Shown here piece by piece: positions 1 to 11,382 of a stretch of DNA of 64,000 bases (position 1 is the first letter of the stretch; every line of letters begins with the position of its first letter). The position numbers and the translations under genes were made by a program. The notes under the pieces were generated by a model. It did no database searches, was not told the origin of the DNA, and was given only the letters and a program-made list of their open reading frames with translations. This DNA is from Riptortus pedestris (Eukaryota; Arthropoda; Insecta; Hemiptera; Alydidae), in assembly GCA_019009955.1 (NCBI GenBank), contig CM032231.1, positions 107,905,001 to 107,969,000 of the forward strand, written 5' to 3'.

Positions 1-394
1 TTGCATGTATTTCGTATAATAAATGCCTCCTGTAAACAATATTTGGTATTTAAGCTTCGAATGATATGGATTTCATAACCGAGTATTGTTTATGTAACAT
101 GAGTAAAAGTGGGTATTTGCTGAAGGATGAAAACAAAAATGCATATATCTCGTTTATTACTCAGTAATACAAGTAAAAAAATATTTATAGTACATTTAAT
201 TTGCTATAAGATAGATTCTATACATTTTTTCAATCCGACGTATAGTAACGGAGATATTCGATTTTTTCAAAATTCTCCCCTCTAAACCCCTCCTACTGGT
301 CCGATTTCTGCCGTTAACGAACTTGATCTTTCTGTTTACATAAAACGACGAAATATCGAGTTTGGTAATGATTAAACAATAATTACGACCGCTA

Positions 395-463
<69 letters not shown>

Positions 464-560
464 GAATGGGCCTAATTTTCGTCATCACCTGGGTAGGATC
501 GATGAACATTTCAAGAAACACTTCGTAAATCGCGTCATGAGTACAACCTCAATAGCTGAT
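1..560 (-). mobile_element. HINE copy, long form, 3' end cut by window edge
   Basis: Reads as the complement of the HINE family described at 621-1261. Visible are the internal blocks (complements of CGGACCAGTGGG and of GTTCGTTAA), the (TA)n tract at about 396-458, and the conserved 5' block containing TAGGATCGATG and CGCGTCATGAGTAC. The terminal TTTCCC/GGGAAA palindrome is missing, so the copy stops at about 560. The first 130 bases belong to the segment found only in long copies. It faces the next copy head to head across 60 bp. Confidence 0.85.
396..458. repeat. (TA)n microsatellite inside HINE
   Basis: About 31 uninterrupted TA units. It occupies the same internal position in nearly all HINE copies of this window, so it is part of the element and not an independent locus. 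Confidence 0.95.
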
Positions 561-620
561 AGCTGACAAAAACTCTCTATGTTCACTGTCACATTTACAG
601 AACTCTTTCACCAGTCTCTC

Positions 621-749
621 TTTTAGCAGATTTCCCTTAAGGGAAATCAGCTATTGAGGAGGTACTCATGACGCGATTTTCGAAAAATTTCTTCAAATGT
701 CCATCGATCCTACCCAGAACATGACGAAAATGAGGTCCGTTCAAAATTT

Positions 750-829
<80 letters not shown>

Positions 830-1261
830 ATCGCTCTAGCGGTCGCAATTTTTGTTTGATCGTTACCAAACTCGGAAATTAATCGTTTTATGTAAAAAGG
901 GAGATCAAGTTCGTTAATGGCTGAAATCGAACCAGTGGGAGGGGGGGTTTAGAGGGGGGATTTTCGGAAAATTCAAAATATCTCCGTTATTATGCACCGG
1001 ATCTAAACATTGTATAGGATCAATCTTATTGCAAATTAAATGTACTATAAATATTGTTCTATGCATTTATTCTGTATCTTGAATATTAACCGAGATATTT
1101 GCATCTTTATGAAATTTGGGCCGATACCGGATTTTTGAATAACCCGCGAAAAGCTAGTTCGGCCTTTTGCCGTAACTGTTCGGCTCTCCTATGGAGATTT
1201 CTCTATTGTATTACTTCACGTGGGAAATCTGCTTAGTTTACGCAGCCCCTGCGTGACGGAC
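621..1261 (+). mobile_element. HINE (DINE-1-like Helentron-derived element), complete short copy
   Basis: Reference copy of the dominant family. Order of parts: TTTTAGCAGATTTCCC start, whose AGCAGATTTCCC is the 5' subterminal repeat, overlapping the palindrome TTTCCCTTAAGGGAAA; block with CATGACGCGATTTTCG; (TA)n at 751-826; block with CGCAATTTTTGTTTGATCG and GGCTGAAATCG; a pair of opposed AAATATCTC.GTTA motifs; 3' subterminal repeat GGGAAATCTGCT; hairpin ACGCAG-CCC-CTGCGT; final GACGGAC followed by TTTT. No coding capacity. Subterminal inverted repeats, a central microsatellite and a 3'-terminal hairpin are the known plan of DINE-1/HINE elements mobilised by Helentrons; the assignment is by architecture only. 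The listed strand takes the hairpin end as 3'. Confidence 0.85.
751..826. repeat. (TA)n microsatellite inside HINE
   Basis: TA tract with one CATA interruption near its start. It produces apparent Tyr-Ile repeat reading frames that are not genes. Confidence 0.95.
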
Positions 1262-1324
1262 TTTTGTATTTTCAATTAATCACGCCAGTCAGGCGCATTC
1301 AATTTTCACCATTACCACACATCC

Positions 1325-1660
1325 AGCACTGAAGGTCATGTTCGTTAGTGGATGAAATCAAATCAGGAGATGGGGTTTAGAAGAAGGTGGTATTCAAAAA
1401 TTCGAAATATCTGTGTTGTTATATGAGTCGGATCGAAAAATGCTATAGGATCTATCTTGATAAACTATTGGTGGGAAAACAATGTTTCGTAAACTAAATA
1501 ATAAACATTTTATTCGTTCATTCTCGTTTATAGTCTTCGGTAAACCCTCTCTTAAACTAATCGGGGTTTTATTTAGAAATAGAGAATATTTGGTGAGTTG
1601 AGATCAGTTGTGTGTCATGTGTGAAATCTGCTTAGTTTATCCAGTCCCTGCGTGACGGAC
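1325..1660 (+). mobile_element. HINE fragment, 5'-truncated and diverged
   Basis: Starts at the GTTCGTTAGTGG block and runs to GAAATCTGCTTAG, a hairpin weakened to ATCCAG/CTGCGT, and GACGGAC. About 85 bp after the previous copy and in the same direction. Confidence 0.75.
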
Positions 1661-2220
1661 ATTATTACGGGGAACGGAGTCGCTTCCCAAGTGTAAACTC
1701 GTCTTTGTGGAGGGGGTTTGACAATCGATACTCACAGGGGTGGGGAAAGGCCCGTTTTTATCTTTTTGACGGAAGTGTAGAATCCTAAAGGGAGTGCTAA
1801 CAGTGAAGCACAGAGGTAAAAGAGTTGAGCTGTAAATCCGACTGAAACGAGTGTTTACAGTCAAACAGCGCCATTTTTTACATCAAACAAAGGGGCGGGG
1901 GACGGCGTAGGCTCTTGGCTTTGGACTGCGAAGGCTCTCTTGAGGCTTAAATTTAATAAGGGGCCTAAGCCCCCCCCACTACCAGAGAGAAAATGTCTCC
2001 GGCTCCTTCATATCTCTTATATTGCTGGTCAGTGACAAATTTAACGTGGCCCTTGAGCTGCCTAACTCTTTCTCCTCTATCTCCCAAAATAGGGAGATAA
2101 AACAAACAGCTTTCACACTTGCTCCTGTCACATTTATCCACTTTATGAAATTGTACATTGTCACTAACGATCCTGGCATTCCCACAATAATAAAATAAAA
2201 TAAAACATAAAATAAAATAA
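1661..2220. other. Unassigned, unusually GC-rich stretch
   Basis: Less AT-rich than its surroundings, with runs such as GGGGCGGGGGACGG near 1892 and a C8 run near 1970. Short open frames occur on the minus strand (1637-1864, 1979-2185) but show no recognisable domain. I see no gene. Confidence 0.3.
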
Positions 2221-2952
2221 GTCCGTCACGCAGGGGCTGCGTAAACTAAGCAGATTTCCAACGTGAAGTTTAACAATAGGTAAATCTACATACCAGTAAC
2301 ACAACTGAAATGTAAACAAACAGTTCTGCCAACTTCTTACCGGAAATAATAACAATTACTGTAATATATCTGGATATAAAGTATTAATTTGATTGAAAAC
2401 TATTTACTATATCTAGTACTGTAATTTATAATGAATCAGAACAATTTTTATCTCAATCAATCAAATTTAAGTAGTCCAAAAACTTAAAAGGGGGGGGAGG
2501 GTCACCAGAACATATTTGCATGTATCTCGTATAATAAATGTCTCTTGAAAACAATATTTGGTATTTAAGCTTCGAATGATGTGGTTTATTATATAACCGA
2601 GTATTGTTTATGTAACATGAATAGAAGTGGGGGTTTGCTAAAGGCTGAAAACTGACAAATGCTAATACCTTGGTTAATATTCAAGATAGGAAATAAATGT
2701 ACATAGCAATATTTATAGTACATTTAATTTGCTATAAGATTGATTCTATACATTTTTTTCGATCCTACATATAGTAACGGAAATATTTCGAATTTTGAAA
2801 ATTCTCCTCCTTTAAACGCCCCCTTCCCCTGGTCCGATTTCAACCGTTAACGAACCTGACTTCTTACATAAAACGACTAAATATCGAGTTTGGTAACGAT
2901 TAAACAATAATTGCGACCACTAGAACGGCAACAGACATATATGTATATATAT

Positions 2953-2993
<41 letters not shown>

Positions 2994-3115
2994 CACACGT
3001 ATATACAGTTTTGAACGGACCTCATTTTCGTCATCTCCTAGGTAGGATCGATGGTCATTTGAAGAAAACTTTCGAAAATCGCGTCATGAATACGACCTTA
3101 AGGGAAATCTGCTAA
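2221..3115 (-). mobile_element. HINE copy, long form
   Basis: Opens on the + strand with GTCCGTCACGCAGGGG and the hairpin, then the long-form-only segment (about 2280-2650), then the core, a compound microsatellite and the 5' block. The 5' end reads CGACCTTAAGGGAAATC, lacking about 15 bases that would complete the terminal palindrome. Confidence 0.88.
2937..3006. repeat. Compound (TA)n/(CA)n microsatellite in HINE
   Basis: TA units, then (CA)n, TA units again and CACACGTATATA, replacing the pure (TA)n seen in other copies. Confidence 0.9.
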
Positions 3116-3619
3116 AAGGGTTCACACAAGGATTCCGTAGTAAACTAAAACTATTCCCCAAGCGCTGGAATAACTCGCAGGCTAACTAATCTCACAATCT
3201 ATCCCTACTTTTTCTCTAGACCCCTTGAAGAGGATGTTAATTCAGAGCTGAAACCATAAAACTGCCATTAACTTTGTTAATATTTGAGTCAGAGGAAAAA
3301 TGTATAAAACAACAGTTAAAGAAAATTAAAGTGACAAAATTTCTTATATCAATCACTAGTTTTGAATGATACTGTCAAATATTCAGTATGTGATCAAATG
3401 AAAATCATAAAGTCTTGGACGTAAAATCTTAACTGATGACTTACAAGGAACATTTTTATACATATATCAAGTTTTAAAGGCCTAATAATGATAATATTTC
3501 TTATTTACGCTCGAAATAAAACATTTCATTAAATATCAGACTATTGTCATTAAAAAAATGTGTAGGAGTCCGCCTATACTGAAAACAGAAAACAAACAAT
3601 TACATTAACTCTTTTAATA
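3116..3619. other. Unassigned AT-rich spacer
   Basis: No frame, RNA or terminal structure is recognisable. Phrases such as AAATGTATAAAACAACAG resemble degraded HINE interior, but not securely. Confidence 0.3.
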
Positions 3620-3830
3620 TTTAATATTTAAAAATGTATAGAACAACAGTGAAAAATTTAAATTTGCAAAGAGATTAGTAATGTAACATTTCATGATCGG
3701 GCTCCTTAAAACGACGATGTTTTGAATTTTTGATTTTCCCCCTGTACACCCCCTTCCATCAATACCCGGTTAACGAATTGATCATTAATTTTACATGAAA
3801 CCTGAAAATATCTAGTGGAAAGACAATCTA

Positions 3831-3887
<57 letters not shown>

Positions 3888-4007
3888 TGAATGGATCTAA
3901 TATTCTTCATCTGCCAGGAAGGATCAATGGATGTTCGAAGAAAGTTTTAGGAAATTGAATAGTAAGTTCAATCACAATTGTTTAATTTCAGAAGAGAAAT
4001 CTACTAA
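3620..4007 (-). mobile_element. HINE relic, strongly diverged
   Basis: Keeps the order of core blocks (a CCCCCTGTACACCCCC run, GTTAACGAATTGATC, (TA)n at 3834-3884, GAATGGATC, GGATCAATGGATG) and ends GAGAAATCTACTAA, a decayed form of GGGAAATCTGCTAA. Left boundary is approximate. Confidence 0.65.
3834..3884. repeat. (TA)n microsatellite in HINE relic
   Basis: About 25 TA units at the family's usual position. Confidence 0.9.
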
Positions 4008-6408
4008 TGCTTAACAGCGTTTTAGCTGTAAGCCCTTTCAGTTCAGATTTTGAAAACAAACATCCACCAATGAAGCGTCCTTTTAGCTGAGGCTCTTGGA
4101 CAAATGATTAACTCAAAGTAAAAGTTAAAAAAAAAAAACGCCAAACCAATGAATCATAAAATTAGAGCAGATAAAATTCTGAGCGTTCAAACACAACATT
4201 GCCAAACGAGACCTTGAGTATGCGCCATGCAAGTAAATGTGTATTGATCAGAAACAAGCTCATTATCAAATCAACTGGGCAACATATATTAGTTAGTAAC
4301 AAACAGAGTAATTAATAATTGAACTGGCAAACACAGCAAGTCATAATAATTTATTTTTGCTAATTTTAGAATCACAATTCACTATGTGGGGTATATACGT
4401 CACACTGAAGGGATAAATTATTCATGGCGAATGCACTTAGCTTCAATCAGAGGTCGTATATAACCTGCTGAATGTGCAATGTGTTATAATTAATGCATTC
4501 ATTAATCTAAGTTTATAATAAACCGTCTACAGAAAGTGATTGAACTCACCGCTCTAAATTGTGAAATGAACAGCCACTGAAATCATTGTTCATTCTGAAC
4601 TATTCTTTTGCGAACATTTAACCTCCTTTGATGCACTTCCGTGTATTTTTAACATCCACAAAATTGTTTGGAATGCAATTGCGAAAATTTTTGGTTTTCA
4701 TATTTCAACAGAATTCTCATTTTTATCCTCCTAGGGCCCATTTTGACTAATTTTGTCGTGAACGGTTGAACTCAAAACGGTTGATGTTGAATTTTTGGAG
4801 CGCCAAAAAGTCTAGGGTGAGGGAGGCGCGCAGAGGTTTTATCAACTAAGGAGCATAGCTGGATCAAAGAATGACGAATATAAAAAAAAAATCAAATTTA
4901 TCCGTACGTATTAGAAATATAAAACATGTGTATAGGACCTTTCTTGTATACCATGAAAAGATCTTTAAGGACGGTCCATGAAATCTTTTTTAAATAAATA
5001 AAATAAATTTAACCTACATTATGTTAATTTAGTTTGTAGTAGTAGTAGTAAAGTAAATTTTATGTTAGAATATGTTACATTTCAATTATTTCGGAAATAC
5101 ATAATTATTTACATAGTGCTTGGCATATACCGTTAGCACCAGTGATGTATGATAGATTCAGTTCATAATAAATACATAAGACATGCTTCTATATAAATAT
5201 TTAAAGATTGTAATACATATTACAAATTTGTAATAATTCTTAATATTTTGAAAATAAATATTTAAAGATTGTAATACATATTACAAAATACTAACAGTAG
5301 AAGTGTTTCCTTATTATAACTATATCTACAAAGTTTGTAAGTATAACAACTAAATCTATTAGGAGTACAAGTGATAAAGTGCCCGCTTCAGATTTTTATA
5401 ACTCAAGAATAGCTATAGATTTCACAAATTTTCCCAACCTTTTGTTCTTTCTAATGAGAGTGACTCTTTGCAAAAAAACGTAAAATTTATTCTGTTGCTG
5501 CCACCATTTAAGGAATATTATGTCTCAACGTTCAAGAAGAGAATTAATTTCTACGGGCAAGAAACAGAGAATGCGGAAATTATATGAGAACAAGTGGAAC
5601 AGGGAAGTTCTTTGGGCTCCATAAATGTTGGAATAGTCTAAATGAAGTCTTGTATAAACATTAATTTTCATAATGCTAGGATGTATTAAGTGCAAAGTTC
5701 CAGTAGTAGTTTAGTTGTTGTAAATGGTGTTGGTGCTGACGGCTATCAAGGATAGTATTAGTGGAGCAAACATTGGCAGACTTAATGAACTTCTAGAGTT
5801 TGACGAGGATAATCTCCAGCGAGGTCTCTGGAAAATTTAAAGACGATTGAAGTAGCAGAATTGTGTTTCAACACTTCAAGGGCTTTCATAAAAGGTCCTT
5901 GAAAACGTTAAAATTTAATGAAAAGCAAATCTAATTAAATAATTCAATATTTCTCAAGGTTCCATCCATTGTTTGTTATTTTATGACTTTAAACATTAAA
6001 TACAATATTTTTTTTAAATTTTCCATAAAAATACACAATCTTTGAACACGATGCTTGAAAATATTAAAATTACCTTGCAATGAAACATTCTTCAATGAAT
6101 TAAGACATTTCGGGAAATTGTATATTAAAAGGTATTTTTAAAAAAGAAAATATAAACTATACCACTGTCTACTACAAAATTAATTTAGACTATTTTCCAA
6201 ACCATAACGAGTATTGTTTGCAAATCATCCTTCGCAATTTTTTTTTTAAAATTGAATTATGTTGACACCATTCCTGAGCTAGCTGTAACTGAGGTTTTTG
6301 AAGAAATCATGGTAGACTTCTAAAAGAGCGTGGTGTGTTTCTAGAAGAAAGAGAATTGAAGAAGGAAAGCCTTCTAGCGATAGTAGATCCTATATACAGC
6401 TAGGCCAT
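4008..6408. other. AT-rich spacer without a recognisable gene
   Basis: Contains (GTA)n near 5036-5050 and a local duplication in which ATTTAAAGATTGTAATACAT occurs near 5200 and again near 5266. The stretch 4734-4960 shares short phrases with 36345-36560 and may be an old dispersed repeat. No supported coding region. Confidence 0.4.
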
Positions 6409-6958
6409 ATCTCCATCAAGAGTCTTGAGGAATTCATCATGTTTCCCAATAAGGTTCTTGAGGAATTCATCAAGTATACCACCATGATTTTGTGGGACCC
6501 AGCAGGTATACCATCAAAGTTCTCGAGTAATTCAAGAGGTATCCCATCGAGGTTCTAGATGAATTCAGTAGGTATCGCTTCTAGGTTCATGAGTAATTCA
6601 GCTGATATCCCATCAAGGTTTTTGAAGGATTTAGCGGGTATCTCATCATGGTTCTTGAGGAATTCATTATGTACGCCATCAAAGTTTTTGAGGGATCCAG
6701 CAGTTATAAAATCAAATTTCTTGAGTAAGTCAGTAAGTATCGCGTCTATGTTCATGAGTAATTCAGCTGAAATTCTATCAAGTTTCTAGAGGGATCCAGC
6801 AGGTTTCCCACCAAGGTTCTTGAAAAACTCAGCAGACCTCCCATCAAGATTCTCGAAGAATTCAATTGGATCCCATCTTGGTTCTTGAAGAATTCAGCTG
6901 ACATTGCATCATGATTCTTGAGAAACTCAGCACATATCCCATCTTAAGTAATTCGGCT
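6409..6958. repeat. 33-bp minisatellite with 11-codon periodicity
   Basis: About 16 degenerate units of 33 bp with consensus near GGTTCTTGAGGAATTC followed by AGCAGGTATCCCATCAA. Because 33 is a multiple of 3, the open parts translate as 11-residue repeats on both strands: on the + strand (6559-6789) units like RFMSNSADIPS and WFLRNSLCTPS; on the minus strand (6755-6555) units like LDGISAELLMN and FDGVHNEFLKN. In-frame stops and single-base indels in neighbouring units break both frames, so I do not call a gene. Confidence 0.85.
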
Positions 6959-8569
6959 GGAATGTCATTAACTCTTTTTTTTATCTTTAAATCGCAAGTA
7001 CCAACTAACATCATGGACTCCCAATTGAAATTCGTCTACAGAAGATATTTTCTACAGTACATACTAATAAGGGAATCACAGTAGATTTGTCCTATATTGA
7101 GCTTAACGGTCACAAGTTTCATCATTACTAATTATTAGTTAGCCTTTTTTTTTCTCCCTACTTCTGATGCCATGCATCACTTTAAACTGCAAAGAATTGA
7201 TTTTATGACATTGCTTAGTCAAATCCTTAACGTTTTCACTTCCCGGTTTAGGTTCGTTATCCATTTACACGAATGCAATTTCATTCTCCCATTTCTCTAA
7301 TTCTAGGACTCTTAAGTCCTTTGTTATTTGCGGCGTCATTTGAATTTGTTCCTTTGATCTGTCATTACAAGAATCTCATTTATCATCTAAGGTTTTCTTG
7401 GAACTAATTTGTTTCTATCAAAGATCTCGTCTGCAATACGCTTTGGCTCGTTTCTTTAAGAGATTACTAAGGGATTATTTTCAATTGTCAATTCAGGTAG
7501 ATAGCAAACAAAAATTAGAAGCCCATCAGCTGCAGGTTTGAGACATCAAATTTAAAATTACTCTTTTGTAAAATTTCTCAAAAAAACTCTTTTGCCTTGT
7601 TCACCAAATTTTATTCTACAATAAAATGGTTCTTATGCTCTTACCCTGAAAATATAGATAAGTAAAACCAGCCGAACCCTTGAGCTTAATTCGCTAGTAC
7701 TGCTATATGGCAAAAGTAGTATCAAATTACCAATATACTGTTAAAATTCAAATTAATAAGTTTATCATTCTATAAAATATTTTTTACAATTAAATATAAC
7801 GTACACAAAAAATTGTCCATTTTATTGTAATCGTTTTCAAATTTATATTTTTATATGCTAAAAATAAATAAAGAATTGAACAAGGCATTATAGAAATAAT
7901 GAAAGTATGAATTTATATTGAAACATATTTTATCTCATTTAAAACCTACATTCAGAGGTATTTTTTTTTAGGAGAGATAATCGTTTTGGCAAACATTATA
8001 GCTTATATATTTAATTAAAAGGAAATACAATCTATACCATTATTTTCCCAGTTTAATAACATAAAAATAATATAGTACAGCTTTATTAAGCTTTCCATAT
8101 AAATATTTCTCTGTCAAAAAAAAAAAAAAAGAAGAGGTCCAAGAGAAGTAGACTGAAATAATAAATTCATTAATCATCGAGTTCAATTTAGAAAGTTTTC
8201 TCTGCCATATTGGAGAGAAAGGAAAGAGAAACTTTCAAAGTTCATTAATTCCTTCTCAGAAATTCTATTGTATCATGGTATGAAACTTTAATTGTACAAT
8301 TGTATTTATTTATTATTATGAAACTAGCGAGAAAGATGGGTGGCATACTAGACTATTTTAATTGCAAGGAGGTCCTATAGAGAAAAAAAATCCTTGACGT
8401 AGATGCAGCGTTAAATAAGCACATGTGCAACGTGTTGAAATGAAACGCTGGTTAAGGCAATTAACCTTGTGTCCTCAATATTTCTCGTAGAATGAAGCCT
8501 ACGTAAACAGGAATAATAACGTATGCTGCACATGAGATATTTTGAGACTCAAATACTCAAAGTGAAAAT
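6959..8569. other. AT-rich spacer
   Basis: Homopolymer runs (T9 near 7146, A15 near 8118) and scattered low-complexity sequence. No gene, RNA or element end seen. Confidence 0.35.
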
Positions 8570-8650
8570 CGGATGACTAGAAGTGGGGGTTTACAGTGGG
8601 CTGAAAACCAAAAAATACAAATAGCTCGCTTAATACTCAAATTGCGACAA
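8570..8650 (-). mobile_element. HINE interior fragment (long-form segment)
   Basis: GACTAGAAGTGGGGGTTTAC followed by a GGCTGAAAAC-like phrase and AATAGCTCGCTTAATA matches the long-form interior seen at 100-170. No ends present. Confidence 0.55.
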
Positions 8651-8665
8651 GCATATACAGAAAAA

Positions 8666-8890
8666 GTCCGACACGAAGGGGCTGCGTAAACTAAGCAGAT
8701 TTCCCACATGCAGTTTTACAATAAAGAAATCTCTATACTGCTAACACTTAATAATAACCACCGTGAATATTAAGCGAAACGGCACTGAGAAAATTTACAA
8801 ACCTTAATGAGAACTTTTTCAGTCAATTTCCATTTTAATAACCTTTGAGACCAGCCCAATAGCTCATATACCTTAAGGAAACTCTGCTAA
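8666..8890 (-). mobile_element. HINE internal-deletion copy
   Basis: Has the hairpin end (GTCCGACACGAAGGGGCTGC) and the opposite end (CTTAAGGAAACTCTGCTAA), but only about 150 bp of long-form sequence between them; the (TA)n tract and core blocks are deleted. Confidence 0.75.
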
Positions 8891-9892
8891 ATGTGAATAA
8901 ATCTTCACGTTTATATTTTGAAATGTGACAGTATAATATTCTTAAAAACTATAAACATAAATCACTTCTGAAGATGATTGGACAAGTTAGAGTACACATA
9001 ATGGTTTATCATAACATATTTACATACAAAATTGAAGAATTATTTAAAAAAAATAAAAATATCTATTTTATCGAAATTAAAAAAATTGCATAAAAGTAAA
9101 AGTAATAATTTAAAAATTATATCATTAGAAAATATTTAAGGGTATAACTATTTCGGCAAAGTCTTTGAATGATCAATTTGAAATAAATTCAGTTCAATAA
9201 AAAGTGATTTAAATTGGAATCAATCTTTTTATGGCGAACACTAAATGTATATGTAGAATGACTTCCAACACAATTAAAAAATAAAAAATATATATATATA
9301 TTTGTTTAGTCAGTTACATCCGTTCAGTGAGATAATGTAATTGCCGTCTTCAAATTTTACATATGAGTTCAATTCAGAAAGTCATTCATAGATCAAAGAG
9401 GACGGCAGAGAATTGCTGAAAACCACAAGCACGTCATCCCCCCCTACATATATTATGAAATTCCGACCCCGTGGAATCTTAGCAATATGTTGTAATTTGA
9501 TGGCTTGTGAATGTTATAAATGCCCTTATCTGCCACATAAAGAGGTAATAAGCACTTTCAGGTAAGCCACATAATTCTCTTGTGGTTATCTCACAAATTT
9601 CAAAATGCAATATCAATTTTGAGTTCGATCTTGATTTTCGTCCATTAATATGAAATTTATTATCTCACATGTAATTCCTTTGATGGGTAACTGTTGAACT
9701 ACCTCTTCCGGGATTCATAAGTGGACAATAAATCTAAAGTTATACCATAATCTCTAAGTTAAATCCACAGGAAAAATACTAAGTTGTTATTACACGGTAG
9801 TAGCATTGTTCATTGAGGTAGTTTATGCATTCGCTATTCAATGATGTACAAAATAATTAAATTAAGATGTACGTACCAATCAGTTTTCGCTT
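8891..9892. other. AT-rich spacer
   Basis: A short (TA)n at 9289-9301. No gene or element end recognised. TTTCAGGTAAGCC near 9557 has no adequate pyrimidine tract and is not called a splice site. Confidence 0.35.
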
Positions 9893-9989
9893 AATGGAAA
9901 TCAGCTGTAGAGGTTGTACTCAAGGCGCGATTTTCGAAATTTTACTTCAAACGTCCATCGATCTAGATGACGAAAATGAGGTGCGTTCC

Positions 9990-10027
<38 letters not shown>

Positions 10028-10031
10028 TATA

Positions 10032-10847
10032 TCCAATATATAAAATTTCCATGTCACAATGTTAGTTAGCGTACTCCTCCGAAACGGCTTTACCGATTTT
10101 TACCAAATTTTATATGCGTATTCAGTAGGTCTGAGAGTCGGCTACTATCTATTTTTCATACCCCTAATTGATAAGGGTTGTTCACCCTTAACATTTTCTT
10201 AATATTTTTTGGACGAAATTTTTTGTTTTTATTTTTTTATAATGTGGCATTAAAAAATACATACAACCCTAAATGTTTACCTTTTTATCACCAACCCCTA
10301 TTTTTCTATAGCCATTTTAGTAATTTAATCATTATCAACCCGCTCGATAATCGACTGATCAATTATAGTGTTTTTAACTGTACTTCGATTAAAATTTCAA
10401 TTTGCAATGACAATCAACAAATCCCAAGGCCAAACGATGTCTATTTGTGGCTTAGATTTGAGTACACCATGTTTTTCACACGGGGAATTGTACGTGGCAT
10501 GCCCTCGAGTGGGTAAACCATCCAGTTTGTTTGTGCTCGCTAAAGATGGGCTAACAAAAAATATTGTTTACGCTATAGCATTAAAAGATTGATGTTGTTT
10601 GTTAGTGTTACTGTCGTAATTAATATGTGATATGTAATTTTAAGAAATAAACTATAATAACTTAAAAATAATATTGTTTGGCTTTTGTTATTTTTATATT
10701 CCCTTATCGTTCATAGCGCTCCATGCCTATCTCATGCATATACCACATACACACTTATAATAAGTAAGTTACTTTTTGTCTAAACTGGAATTTATCTAGA
10801 AACTAGAAATAATTTATATGGCAAAACAACGTTTGCCGGGTTATCTA

Positions 10848-10848
<1 letters not shown>
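10032..10848 (+). mobile_element. Helitron, non-autonomous deletion derivative
   Basis: Starts TC (TCCAATATATAAAATTTCC), contains the insect Helitron 5' motif TACTCCTCCGAAACGG, and ends with hairpin GGCAAA...TTTGCC followed about 7 bases later by CTAG. It is inserted between A (10031) and T (10849) without target duplication. TC start, CTRR end, a hairpin just inside the 3' end and AT insertion are the defining Helitron features. At 817 bp it keeps only the tail of the helicase gene. Confidence 0.9.
10368..10592 (+). pseudogene. Helitron Rep/Helicase C-terminal remnant (Pif1-type helicase motif VI)
   Basis: An intact stretch of 74 codons translates to FQFAMTINKSQGQT, then LDLSTPCFSHGELYVACPRV and a short tail before the stop at 10590-10592. 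AMTINKSQGQT and FSHGxLYVAxSRV are the conserved C-terminal motifs of Pif1-like helicases in Helitron RepHel proteins, which unwind DNA during rolling-circle transposition. Everything upstream (Rep HUH domain, helicase motifs I-V) is absent, and the preceding 170 bp shows only frame-broken similarity, so it is a relic. It ends about 255 bp before the Helitron 3' end, the normal place for the RepHel stop codon. Confidence 0.88.

Positions 10849-10900
<52 letters not shown>
10849..10900. repeat. (TA)n microsatellite, right half of the split HINE tract
   Basis: About 25 TA units directly abutting the Helitron 3' terminus; the left half lies at 9980-10031. Confidence 0.9.
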
Positions 10901-10904
<4 letters not shown>

Positions 10905-11382
10905 TGTTACCACTGTAGCGGGTGCAATTTTTGTCTTACCGTTACCAAAGTCGATATACAATCGTTTTATGTAAAAATAAAGATCTAGTTCGTTAAGGGC
11001 TGAAATCGGACTAGGGAGAGGGGGGTTTAAAAGGGGAGAATTTCGAAAATTCTTTATATCTCTGTTATTATGCGTCGGATCGAAAAGTTGTGTAAACCCA
11101 ATCTTATTGCAAATGTAGTGTTCTATAAATGTTCTCATGTACATTGTTTCATTATCTTGATTATTAACCGAGATATTTGCATTTTTTAGTTTTCGGTCTT
11201 CTGTATCCCCCCACTCCTAGTCATCTCATGTTAATGATATGCTATTATGTTCTGAAGCACTTTATTTAAAGCCTAAATACCAAATATTGTTATAATTGAA
11301 ACTTTATGTTTTGAGATAAATGCAAATAGTTATGTTATGTGTGGGAAATCCGCTTAGTTAACGGAGCCCTCGCGTGACGGAC

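Larger units (their letters stand above)
9893..11382 (+). mobile_element. HINE split by a Helitron
   Basis: The 5' part (9893-10031) has a decayed start, the GACGAAAATGAGG block and half of the (TA)n tract. The 3' part (10849-11382) resumes with (TA)n, then GTTACCACTGTAGCGG, GGCTGAAATCGG, GGAAATCCGCTTAG and CGTGACGGAC. The halves are co-linear once 10032-10848 is removed. Confidence 0.88.

Noticed and set aside
697..882. Tyr-Ile repeat frames (also 10845-11144, 18100-18363, 62241-63111)
   Set aside because: They translate the (TA)n tract of HINE elements; each stops within HINE sequence present in many copies.
9540..9570. TTTCAG|GTAAGC as a splice ratchet
   Set aside because: No polypyrimidine tract upstream (ATAAGCACTTTCAG).
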